Positions 18,222 to 25,848 of a stretch of DNA of 64,000 nt are shown here, piece after piece. Each line of letters starts with the position of its first letter. The stretch's first letter is position 1. Under the pieces are notes generated by a model. It was given only the letters and a program-made list of their open reading frames with translations, did not search any database and was not told the origin of the DNA. The DNA lies in assembly GCF_024699925.1 (NCBI RefSeq), contig NZ_JAJOMX010000001.1, forward strand, positions 3,572,001 through 3,636,000, written 5' to 3'. Made by a program: the position numbers and the translations under genes. This stretch comes from Mesorhizobium sp. J428. Its GTDB lineage: Bacteria; Pseudomonadota; Alphaproteobacteria; Rhizobiales; Rhizobiaceae.

Positions 18222-19028
18222 ATGACCGACTTCCACGTCTATGCCGGCGCCGAGCATACGATCGACCGTCCGCATGTCCGCAAGATCTCGCTGAATGATG
18301 TCCGCGAGGCGCTGCGGAAGGGGCTCGACGACTTCCGGGACAAGCCGTCCCATGTCGTGTTCATTGCGCTGATCTATCCGATCGTCGGCGTTGTGCTCGC
18401 CCGCTGGAGCTCTGGCGAGGACACACTGCAACTGCTTTATCCATTGATATCCGGCTTTGCGCTGATCGGCCCGTTTGCAGCACTTGGCCTCTACGAGATC
18501 AGCCGTCGCCGCGAGCTCGGCCTCGACACGTCGTGGCGCCACGCGCTCAACGTCGTCCGCGCGCCCTCCGTTCCGGGCATCGCGGCGGTGGGTCTGATGC
18601 TCGTCGCGCTGTTCCTGGCGTGGCTCCTCACTGCTGATGCGATCTACAAGGCGATCTACGTCGGGGACCGTCCGTCGACCATCGCAGCGCTGCTGGCCGA
18701 CGTCATCGGCACGCAACGCGGCTGGACGCTCATCGTCGTCGGCAACGCCGTCGGCTTTCTCTTCGCGGCGGTCGCACTCGTCCTGACGCTGGTGGCCTTT
18801 CCGATGATGCTCGACCGCGATTGCGGCGCCGTGGCGGCCATCGAGACCTCGGTGCGTGCAGCTCTTGCCAATCCCGTGCCGGTCGCGGTCTGGGGTCTTG
18901 TGGTTGCCGCAGGGCTGTTGCTCGGCTCGCTGCCCCTCTTCGCCGGCCTGGCAGTCGTCATGCCGATCCTCGGCCATGCGACATGGCACCTCTACCGGGC
19001 GCTCGTCGCACCAGGGCGGGGGAGATGA
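18222..19028 (+). CDS. DUF2189 domain membrane protein
   Basis: A 268-residue integral membrane protein with about six helices and a short charged N-terminus. The N-terminal VRKISLNDVREALRKGLDDFRDKPSH and following SGFALIGPFAALGLYEISRRRE are the DUF2189 signature. Family function is unknown; it is sometimes described as similar to cytochrome c oxidase subunit I. ATG 18222 has GAGGAGGA at a proper distance; ATG 18216 would be too close to it. It is divergent from groES and convergent with the vWA gene. Confidence 0.85.
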   Translation: MTDFHVYAGAEHTIDRPHVRKISLNDVREALRKGLDDFRDKPSHVVFIALIYPIVGVVLARWSSGEDTLQLLYPLISGFALIGPFAALGLYEISRRRELGLDTSWRHALNVVRAPSVPGIAAVGLMLVALFLAWLLTADAIYKAIYVGDRPSTIAALLADVIGTQRGWTLIVVGNAVGFLFAAVALVLTLVAFPMMLDRDCGAVAAIETSVRAALANPVPVAVWGLVVAAGLLLGSLPLFAGLAVVMPILGHATWHLYRALVAPGRGR

Positions 19029-19031
19029 GCC

Positions 19032-20978
19032 TCAGCCGACGATTCGGAGGTTGGACAGCTCGTCGGCGATCTTCCTGAATGTCTCGGCCAGATCGCCGCC
19101 CTTCGTGTTCCAGAACAGCTTCTCGTCGCGGATGCGCGAGAAGGACGCACAATTGGTGAGTCCGTCGATCTGCGCCTGCGTCGCGGCCTTCTCGGCCGTG
19201 GTTCCCTTGGTCGCGTCCAGATCGAGCGCGACCGTCATGATGATGACGTTCTTGCCCTTCGCGTTGGTGCAGGTCGTGGCGAGATGCTCGTCCATCGCCT
19301 TCGAATAGGTGGCGTTGGCGTAGTCCGTCTTCGTGATCGAATTGCTGGTGCCGAGGAAAAGGCGGCCGTAGGTGTAGGCGTTGGTGTAAGGCACGAGGTA
19401 GCCGAAGGCCGAATAGATTGCCTTGGAGCCGGCGAGATCGTTGCCGCCGTAGTTCCAGTAGGTGCCTGAATAGGTGTGCGCGGTGACGGAAGTCGGCGTG
19501 TAATAGGTGTTGGCGCCGTCGGTCAGCACGATGACGACCTTGTCATTGCCCTTCTCTGAATCGGCGCGGCCCTCGGTGAAGGGTTCTCCGCCCGAGACGG
19601 TGCGCCAGCCCCAGGCCAGCCCTTCCGGCACATTCGTCGCACCGTTGGGGGCCATCGCATCGATGGCCGCCTTGATCTTGTCGATGCCGGTCTGGCTCGA
19701 GACATCGACGAGGGGGGTGATGGGAGTGGTCGAGCAACTGCTGTTGGGGCCCTGGTCCAGTCCCATAGCTGCGGTGCCGGTGGCGGCCGGCGTGTAATAT
19801 TTCGGCATATAGCGCTGGCGCACGGCGGCGCTGGAATTCGTCGATCCGTCCTTCCACCAGTTATTGTTCGCCGGGCGGCTGTTGCTGTCGGTCTGGTCGG
19901 TCTCGTCCGGCGCGAACATCGGAACGAACAGGGTCGCGGGAACCGAGCTGCTCGGAGTGGTATCGTTCGTGTTGTACGGATACGGGCGCGCCTCGACGCA
20001 GCCTTGCCAGGACGCGAAGCTGACCTGATCGGTGTAACCGACGTCTCTCGTGCCCCATGTCTTGCACGTCTTGCCGTCCCACTTGTATTCCACGCAATAG
20101 GACTCGGTTCCGGTTTTGACCCAAACCTGTCGCTTCATATCCTTGTAGAGCGTGAACCGGGTTACCACCTTGTCCTTCTCCGTCCCCCATCCGGTTCCGC
20201 GCTTGTAGTAGGCGCCGCCACTGAGCTCGACCTTCTTCGTCGAATCGGCCGCGCCCATCGTCGACCAGTCGAAATTCTCATGGTGGATCGGCGAGATGCC
20301 GGTGGTGTCCATCCAGGTGGACGTCTCGTGGCTCGACCCGACATTGACCGAGGCCGCGAATGGCACCAGCGAGAACTGCACCGGCTTGTCGACCTGCTTC
20401 ATCTGAGCCGCCTGGGCCGAGATCGTGTCGACCAGCTGTTTGGCGGCGGCCTTGAGGAGATCGATGCGCTTTTGCCCGGAGCCCGTGCCGACAAAATCCA
20501 TCGAGCCGGAATTGTCGAGGACGAGCGCGACCTCGAGCGTGTTCTTCAGCTTGATCTCTGTGCGCTCGGTGAAGTTGATCTTCGTGGAAGCGCCCGTGAC
20601 GTGGTGGACCAGGTTTGTGAAAGGCGAGAAGAAATAGGGCCTGTACGTCAGCGTCGCCGACATTTTGAGCGTGCCGCCGCCGGTATTGTTCTGCGGCAGG
20701 ACGACGGAAAGCGTGGTGTCGGCGGGATCGACGGCGTTCAGGTTTGCCTCGAAGAAATCGCCGGCATAGGCGATCAGATCGGCGTCGGACGCCCCGGTGA
20801 TGGCCTGCCGCGCCGTCGCGATGCCGGCGGCGTCGAGGGCATTGAGAACGTCCACCCGCTGGCGGTTCATCTCGGTGAAATCAATGGCGAAAGCGAGACC
20901 GCCCAGCAACGGGACGGTCAGGATCGCCGTCATCATCGCAAACTGGCCGCTCTCATTCCTGCGGAAACGCCGGATCAT
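19032..20978 (-). CDS. TadG-like pilus assembly protein with vWA domain
   Basis: A 648-residue surface or periplasmic protein. Residues 1-35 carry the TadE/TadG-type N-terminus (FRRNESGQFAMMTAILTVPLLGGLAFAIDF), a single membrane anchor. From about residue 150 there is a von Willebrand A domain with an intact MIDAS motif DNSGSMD (D-x-S-x-S) and the later VLTDGANT element. It ends with IRDEKLFWNTKGGDLAETFRKIADELSNLRI, the usual TadG end. Two inserts in the vWA domain (about 230-430) are Cys/Tyr/Thr-rich and of lower GC. No other tad/flp genes lie nearby, so it is an orphan copy, as often found in rhizobia. Confidence 0.88.
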   Translation of the reverse strand: MIRRFRRNESGQFAMMTAILTVPLLGGLAFAIDFTEMNRQRVDVLNALDAAGIATARQAITGASDADLIAYAGDFFEANLNAVDPADTTLSVVLPQNNTGGGTLKMSATLTYRPYFFSPFTNLVHHVTGASTKINFTERTEIKLKNTLEVALVLDNSGSMDFVGTGSGQKRIDLLKAAAKQLVDTISAQAAQMKQVDKPVQFSLVPFAASVNVGSSHETSTWMDTTGISPIHHENFDWSTMGAADSTKKVELSGGAYYKRGTGWGTEKDKVVTRFTLYKDMKRQVWVKTGTESYCVEYKWDGKTCKTWGTRDVGYTDQVSFASWQGCVEARPYPYNTNDTTPSSSVPATLFVPMFAPDETDQTDSNSRPANNNWWKDGSTNSSAAVRQRYMPKYYTPAATGTAAMGLDQGPNSSCSTTPITPLVDVSSQTGIDKIKAAIDAMAPNGATNVPEGLAWGWRTVSGGEPFTEGRADSEKGNDKVVIVLTDGANTYYTPTSVTAHTYSGTYWNYGGNDLAGSKAIYSAFGYLVPYTNAYTYGRLFLGTSNSITKTDYANATYSKAMDEHLATTCTNAKGKNVIIMTVALDLDATKGTTAEKAATQAQIDGLTNCASFSRIRDEKLFWNTKGGDLAETFRKIADELSNLRIVG

Positions 20979-21106
20979 CGTAAACCTGCCCCTACGGAGC
21001 CCTGGCTAGAGATCAGGATCGCAGAGAGCCGCTAATTTCCGGTTTTCCGGGTAGCTCAGAATTCTGCGCAGGGCTTGAACAGACGTTAACTATGTCTTGC
21101 CCGCTG

Positions 21107-22303
21107 TCATCGGGCGGGAAGCGTGGCCGGATCGCCGGAGACGGTCGGTTTCAGCTTGCGAGGCGGCGAAAAGCACTCGCCCCGCATCATGTCCACGCCG
21201 AGGTCGAGGAGAGCGACGGCATCTTCATCCGTGGCGACGTCGGTCGCGACGATGGTCATGCCCGACCTGGCGATGAGCTCGGCCAGATCCGCTCCCGCCA
21301 CCGCCTTGCGACGGCCTCGCTCGCGGTCCAGCAGCCTGTCCGCGGCAAGCTTGACGATGCGCACGCCCTGTAGCTTGAGCCGCTCCAGACCGTTCTCCTC
21401 CGCTGGCCAGCCCTCGGCCGCAAGGGCCGCGCCCGATACGGCCAGCCTGACGATGCCGTGCTGGACGGGCTTGTCCTTGGTCGTGAAGAGCTCGGCGGGG
21501 ATCGAGAAGATCAGCCCTCTGGCCAGCCCGGAATGCAGGTTGAGAAGGCCGCAGACCTCTTCGAGCGCCGCTTCGTTGCCGAGCAGTGCCGCGGAGACGG
21601 CGACGTGCAGCGGAAGCCTGGCGCCCTCGGCCCCGAGCTGGCGGCGGCTTGCATGCATGGCGGCCTTGACCAGCGCGAGCTCGAACGCAGCAAGGTCGGC
21701 CTGGTCGATCGCCGACGACAAACCCCGCACGATACGCTCGGACCTGTCCTCCAGCACGAGATGTGCAAGCACCTCGAAGCCAGCCGCCGCGCCCTGCGAC
21801 ACCGAGACGATCGGCTCCAGGCTGAGTTCGAGCTCGCGATCGGCCCATCCGGCGGGCAGCGACGTTCCGACTGTCGGCTTTGCCGCGGGCCTGACTTCGT
21901 CCGCTCCCCTTCCGGCCTCGTCACCGCAGCTGTTGGCCGGCGGAGCGTCCGTGGCTTCCGTCGAAGCACCCGGGCGGGCGTCGATCCGGTCGAGCATCCC
22001 GCCGATCTGCCGGTCGATCGTTGCGGTGAGCGACCCGAGCGTGAGCGAATTCCGTTCGTTGCCAGCCGCGAGCTCTTTGAGCGCGCCGTCGAGCGTGTGG
22101 GCGAGGCGGTCGATGTCGCCCTGCATTCGTTCGGCCTTGAGAAACAAATATGCCGCCAGCGCAGCCGTGACCGCGGCAAGTAGCAGCGTCACGAGAGTGA
22201 GGAAGGGCCAGAGCGCCGACGGGCCTGCGGCCGCGAGCGCCAGCCCGGCGCAGATGATAAGTGCCGCCGCGGTGATCGCGAGATATCGCATGCGCAGCTT
22301 CAC
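21107..22303 (-). CDS. Membrane-anchored EAL-domain protein, probably catalytically inactive
   Basis: A 398-residue protein with two N-terminal membrane helices (ITAAALIICAGLALAA; FLTLVTLLLAAVTAALAAYLF), a short coiled coil (KAERMQGDIDRLAHTLDGALKELA), a disordered linker, and a C-terminal EAL-like domain from about 155. The EAL motif reads EVL. The loop-6 DDFGTG motif is replaced by VSGAALAAEGWP, and the metal-ligand Asn of the N-x-S motif is gone (HVAVSAALL). With these losses phosphodiesterase activity against c-di-GMP is unlikely; a binding or protein-interaction role is more plausible. It follows the vWA gene on the same strand after a 128-base gap. Confidence 0.75.
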   Translation of the reverse strand: MKLRMRYLAITAAALIICAGLALAAAGPSALWPFLTLVTLLLAAVTAALAAYLFLKAERMQGDIDRLAHTLDGALKELAAGNERNSLTLGSLTATIDRQIGGMLDRIDARPGASTEATDAPPANSCGDEAGRGADEVRPAAKPTVGTSLPAGWADRELELSLEPIVSVSQGAAAGFEVLAHLVLEDRSERIVRGLSSAIDQADLAAFELALVKAAMHASRRQLGAEGARLPLHVAVSAALLGNEAALEEVCGLLNLHSGLARGLIFSIPAELFTTKDKPVQHGIVRLAVSGAALAAEGWPAEENGLERLKLQGVRIVKLAADRLLDRERGRRKAVAGADLAELIARSGMTIVATDVATDEDAVALLDLGVDMMRGECFSPPRKLKPTVSGDPATLPAR

Positions 22304-22347
22304 GTGCCTCCGGGCGGTTTCCCGAACATCTCGCGGCCGCGGCGCCG

Positions 22348-22367
22348 ATGTCCTGTCCTTAGGACAT
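22348..22367. promoter_or_regulatory. Inverted repeat in a divergent promoter region
   Basis: ATGTCCT (22348-22354) and AGGACAT (22361-22367) flank a 6-base spacer, 45 bases upstream of the EAL gene and about 115 bases upstream of the HAD gene. The size fits a dimeric regulator site. The regulator is unknown. Confidence 0.3.
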
Positions 22368-22480
22368 GTCGCATGAGGCCGGTTTCTTGTTAAGCGAAAG
22401 CTGGTGACAGGGTGAACCGGTTCGGTTAATCCGCTGCGGTCGCTTCTCGCGGCGGTGAAATCTCGTCAACCGGAGGCTCG

Positions 22481-23341
22481 ATGGCCCATCGCGCGGACAG
22501 GATCGGCTCGCTTCAGGACATCGAGGGACGCTATGGCGTGATCCTCTCCGACGTCTGGGGCGTGGTCCACAACGGCGTGCGCGCCTTTCCGGACGCCTCG
22601 CAGGCGCTGTCGGCGGCGCGCTCTCGTGGACTGGCCGTGGTGCTGATCACCAACGCACCGCGCCCGCGAGCTGAGGTGCAGGCGCAACTCGACATCCTTG
22701 GTGTGCCGCGCGACGCATATGACCGCATCGTGACGTCCGGAGACGTGACGCGCGACCTGATCACGGAAGGCGCACGCAAGATCTTTCACATCGGTCCCGA
22801 GCGTGACCTGTCGATCTATGACGGGCTCGACGTGGAGCTCGTCGAGGAGTTCGAGGCCCTGACCGTCGTCTGCACGGGCCTGTTCGACGACGATACCGAA
22901 ACGCCGGAAGACTATGCCGACATGCTGCGGCGCCTTCGCCAGCGCGACCTTCCCTTCGTCTGCGCCAATCCGGACATCGTGGTGGAAAAGGGCGACCGGC
23001 TGATCTGGTGCGCCGGGGCGTTGGCGCGCGACTACGCCCAGCTCGGCGGCCGCACCCGCATTGCCGGCAAACCGCACCGCCCGATCTATACCGCGGCGCT
23101 GCAGGCGGCCGCCGAGGTTCTCGGCCGAGACGTGTCCGAGCGCGACGCGCTGGCAATCGGCGACGGCGTCCTGACCGACGTCAAGGGCGCTGAACAGAAC
23201 GGCATCGACATCCTCTACGTGACCGGCGGCATCCATGCGCGCGAATACGGCGAGACGCTCGAGCCTGATCCGGCCATGCTGGCCGCGTTCCTGGAGAAGC
23301 ACGGCCGCCATCCCGTCGCCGTCATCCCGAGGCTGCGCTGA
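22481..23341 (+). CDS. TIGR01459 family HAD-type hydrolase
   Basis: HAD superfamily class IIA phosphatase-like enzyme of 286 residues. Motif I is LSDVWGVVHNG with nucleophile Asp near residue 24, motif II is ITNAPR, and the lysine motif is GKPHRPIYTAA. Motif III/IV is IGDGVLTDVKGAEQNGID. The family is broadly distributed in alphaproteobacteria, next to ribF as here, but the substrate is not established. The gap to ribF is four bases, so the two are co-translated. Confidence 0.9.
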   Translation: MAHRADRIGSLQDIEGRYGVILSDVWGVVHNGVRAFPDASQALSAARSRGLAVVLITNAPRPRAEVQAQLDILGVPRDAYDRIVTSGDVTRDLITEGARKIFHIGPERDLSIYDGLDVELVEEFEALTVVCTGLFDDDTETPEDYADMLRRLRQRDLPFVCANPDIVVEKGDRLIWCAGALARDYAQLGGRTRIAGKPHRPIYTAALQAAAEVLGRDVSERDALAIGDGVLTDVKGAEQNGIDILYVTGGIHAREYGETLEPDPAMLAAFLEKHGRHPVAVIPRLR

Positions 23342-23345
23342 CGCC

Positions 23346-24326
23346 ATGCCGGAATTCGCCCGCGTCTCGGACCTGTCCACGCTGCCCACCCGGTTGCGCG
23401 GCGGCGTGGTGGCCATCGGCAATTTCGACGGTGTGCATCGCGGCCACCAGACCGTGCTCCAGCGTGCGCTCGACGAGGCGCGGGCGATCGGCGCGCCCGT
23501 GCTGGCCCTGACGTTCGAGCCGCATCCGCGCCAGCTCTTCCGCCCGGATATTCCGCTGTTCCGGATCACGCCTCCGGACCTCAAGGCACGACTGATCGGC
23601 ACGCTCGGCTTCGACGCCATCGTGGAACTGCCGTTCACCCGCGCTTTCGCCGCGCAGACAGCGGAGGAGTTCATCGATCACGTACTCATCGAGGGGCTGG
23701 GGATCAGGCATGTGATCACCGGCTTCGACTTCCATTTCGGCAAGGACCGCCGGGGGGGGCCGGCCTTCCTGATGGAGGCGGGGCGCGTGCGCGGGTTCGA
23801 GGTCACGCTGCTCGACGCCTTCCGCGACGAGGGGGCGGAGGTGATCTCGTCGAGCCGCATCCGCAACCTGCTCTGCGAGGGCGACGTGGCGCAATCCGCC
23901 GGCCTTCTCGGCTACCGCTATACGGTCGACGGCGTCGTCTCGCGGGGCAAGCAGCTCGGCCGCACGCTGGGCTTTCCGACCGCCAACATGGCGCTTGGCG
24001 ACGACAACGGCCTGAAGCACGGCATCTATGCCGTCCGGCTGCGCGACGGCTCGGGAACCTTGCGGGACGGGGTGGCGAGCTTCGGACGGCGCCCGACGGT
24101 CGATGAGGCTGGCGAGCCGTTGCTGGAAACCTTCGTCTTCGACTTTTCCGGCGACCTCTACGGCCAGGCCTGCGCGGTCTCGTTCTTCGGCTTCCTGCGT
24201 GGCGAGGAGAAATTCTCCTCGCTCGACGACCTCGTCGTCCAAATCCGCCGCGACGAGGAAGAGGCGCGCGCCCTTATGTCGGGCGTCCGGCCGCTCGGGC
24301 CGCTCGATCTCAGCGTCGCGTTCTGA
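23346..24326 (+). CDS. ribF: Bifunctional riboflavin kinase / FAD synthetase
   Basis: Converts riboflavin to FMN and FMN to FAD. The N-terminal adenylyltransferase domain shows GNFDGVHRGHQ (HxGH-like) and the FGKDRRGGP element. SSSRIRNLL leads into the C-terminal flavokinase domain with GRTLGFPTANM at about 207. It has 326 residues from ATG 23346, a normal length. The G8 run near 23753 is in frame here. It stops three bases from the convergent hdeD stop. Confidence 0.95.
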   Translation: MPEFARVSDLSTLPTRLRGGVVAIGNFDGVHRGHQTVLQRALDEARAIGAPVLALTFEPHPRQLFRPDIPLFRITPPDLKARLIGTLGFDAIVELPFTRAFAAQTAEEFIDHVLIEGLGIRHVITGFDFHFGKDRRGGPAFLMEAGRVRGFEVTLLDAFRDEGAEVISSSRIRNLLCEGDVAQSAGLLGYRYTVDGVVSRGKQLGRTLGFPTANMALGDDNGLKHGIYAVRLRDGSGTLRDGVASFGRRPTVDEAGEPLLETFVFDFSGDLYGQACAVSFFGFLRGEEKFSSLDDLVVQIRRDEEEARALMSGVRPLGPLDLSVAF

Positions 24327-24329
24327 CGC

Positions 24330-24890
24330 CTACTTCTTCAGCGCCAGGCCGACCGCGATGAACGTCCATCCCTGGAAGATCAGGTCGATGGCGAGGAACA
24401 TTCCGAGCACCCACAGGCTGTTCACCGGCCAGCCCGCGGCGATGATGAGGCCGAGCAGCACGGTGACCACGCCGCCTGCGACCACCCAGCCCCAGCCGCT
24501 GCTTGGCCGCTCCTTGAAACCCACCCAGATGCGCAGCGCGCCGGAAGCGAGCAGGCCGGCAGCCAGCATGAAGGTCAGCACCGCCGAGGCGAGCAGCGGG
24601 TTCATGAAGGCGACGACACCCGACGCGGCATAGAGGATACCGCTCAGGAGCCACCAGAAGAACCCGCCCCAGTCCTTGACGCTGAAAGAATGGATGATCT
24701 CGCCGATGCCGGCGATCAGCATCAGCGAGCCGACGACGAAGACCGAGGCGACGGTGGCGGTGAGGAGATTGGCGGCCGCGATGCCGCCGGCCACGAGCAG
24801 GAGCACGCCCAGCGCGACGAACCAGCCCCATTTCGCCCTCGCCTCGCGGAGCGCTTCGCCGAGGCTGCCGGTGGGGGAGGGGATCGTCAT
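24330..24890 (-). CDS. HdeD family acid-resistance membrane protein
   Basis: A 186-residue protein with six predicted helices in three pairs, the HdeD/DUF308 layout: WGWFVALGVLLLVAGGIAAAN, GGFFWWLLSGILYAASGVVAF, and GWGWVVAGGVVTVLLGLIIA. HdeD in E. coli is linked to acid resistance at high cell density; the molecular role is not settled. The N-terminal 20 residues are polar and cytoplasmic. It appears to be a single-gene unit. Confidence 0.88.
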   Translation of the reverse strand: MTIPSPTGSLGEALREARAKWGWFVALGVLLLVAGGIAAANLLTATVASVFVVGSLMLIAGIGEIIHSFSVKDWGGFFWWLLSGILYAASGVVAFMNPLLASAVLTFMLAAGLLASGALRIWVGFKERPSSGWGWVVAGGVVTVLLGLIIAAGWPVNSLWVLGMFLAIDLIFQGWTFIAVGLALKK

Positions 24891-24979
24891 GGCGCGACTC
24901 CTGTATTGGATGCTGTAAGGCTAGCACGCGAGGCGCGATCCGGGGAGGGCTTTTTGCGGATGCCGCCGCGCGCAGGATG

Positions 24980-25366
24980 TCAGGCCTCGAGCAGGCCCAG
25001 CGGGCGGAAATGCTCGAAGTCGCGGTCGTCGTGCAGCAGATGGTGGCCGTTTTCGATGCAGTAGGTCGCGATGACGACGTCGATGGTCTTGCGGACGGTC
25101 CTGCCGAGCGATCTCAGAATTCGGTAGTTCCGTGCCGCCTTCGGCGCCAGTTGTGGAGCGCTCAGCGTCACATGATGGAATTGGCGCAAAAAACGCTCGA
25201 TCCTTTCAGCTTGAAGATCGCTACGCGCGCCCTGCAAGACTTCGATGAGGATCAGATCACCAATCAGAATCTGATCGGTGTCGGCGAGTTGCCTGAGCTG
25301 AATAACCTGTCTTGTCGGGGACCGGTTGAACCAGTCGATCCACACCGAACTGTCGACGACGATCAT
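24980..25366 (-). CDS. vapC: VapC-type PIN-domain toxin
   Basis: Likely endoribonuclease toxin of a type II toxin-antitoxin module. The 128-residue PIN domain keeps the acidic site: Asp5 in VVDSSVWIDWF, Glu in LILIEVLQG near 42, Asp in TIDVVIATYC near 94 and the Asp pair in LLHDDRDFEHF near 112-115. PIN toxins of this subgroup cut tRNA or rRNA; the target here is unknown. It overlaps the antitoxin gene by four bases (ATGA), the standard arrangement. Confidence 0.92.
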   Translation of the reverse strand: MIVVDSSVWIDWFNRSPTRQVIQLRQLADTDQILIGDLILIEVLQGARSDLQAERIERFLRQFHHVTLSAPQLAPKAARNYRILRSLGRTVRKTIDVVIATYCIENGHHLLHDDRDFEHFRPLGLLEA

Positions 25367-25575
25367 TTGATTTCGCCGAAGTCTCGTCCTTCGCGCATTT
25401 CCTCAAGATTGCCTTCCCAGCCGATGCCCCAAAGTGCATCCAACGCCTCACGTTGCCGATGAAGGCGGACAAATTTTTCAAGCGCGGCCTCGATTGCAGC
25501 TTTCTTCGTCGAGACGCCCGCGATCTTTTTCGCCTCCTCAAGGAGTTGCTCGTCGATATCGATATTGGTCCGCAT
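25363..25575 (-). CDS. vapB: VapB-type antitoxin
   Basis: A 70-residue antitoxin with a ribbon-helix-helix-like N-terminus (MRTNIDIDEQLLEEAKKIAGVSTKKAAIEAALEKFV, read in two parts) and a C-terminal tail (WEGNLEEMREGRDF) that would cover the toxin active site. This is the DUF2191/VapB family. ATG 25575 is used; a TTG four codons earlier is possible. The operator over its own promoter and the overlap with vapC indicate the usual autoregulated operon. Confidence 0.9.
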   Translation of the reverse strand: MRTNIDIDEQLLEEAKKIAGVSTKKAAIEAALEKFVRLHRQREALDALWGIGWEGNLEEMREGRDFGEIK

Positions 25576-25585
25576 TACCGCATCC

Positions 25586-25634
25586 AATGTGTATGAATTT
25601 CCCTAATCATACACATTGCCGCTTTCACTCGCAA
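25586..25634 (-). promoter_or_regulatory. vapBC promoter and operator
   Basis: A perfect inverted repeat with 11-base arms (AATGTGTATGA 25586-25596 / TCATACACATT 25607-25617) and a 10-base spacer lies just upstream of vapB. On the minus strand TATGAT (25611-25606) within the distal arm matches a -10 box, and TTGCGA (25634-25629) sits 17 bases before it as a -35. Binding of the VapBC complex here would block RNA polymerase directly. Confidence 0.7.
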
Positions 25635-25848
25635 TGAACCCCTTCCGTCCGCGCGGTTCCTGCGATACAGAGCCCGCATGACCCCGCGCCACCTCCTCAG
25701 CGCCATACGAATTATCGGCCCGGCCGTCCGGCCGGCCTGAACGGCTGCCGACGGTCCGGGTTTTCCCGCGCATTTGCGCGTCTTTCCATCCGTGATATTG
25801 GCCTGCCCGCGCGCTGTGGCGCTTCCGGGCAAAACCCTGCGACCGATC

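Noticed and set aside
23750..23765. Frameshift at the eight-G run in ribF
   Set aside because: The frame reads RRGGPA through the run and the whole protein is intact.
24980..25617. vapBC as a sign of a mobile island
   Set aside because: No integrase, repeat borders or att-like sites around it; the flanks ribF-hdeD and ileS are core genes.
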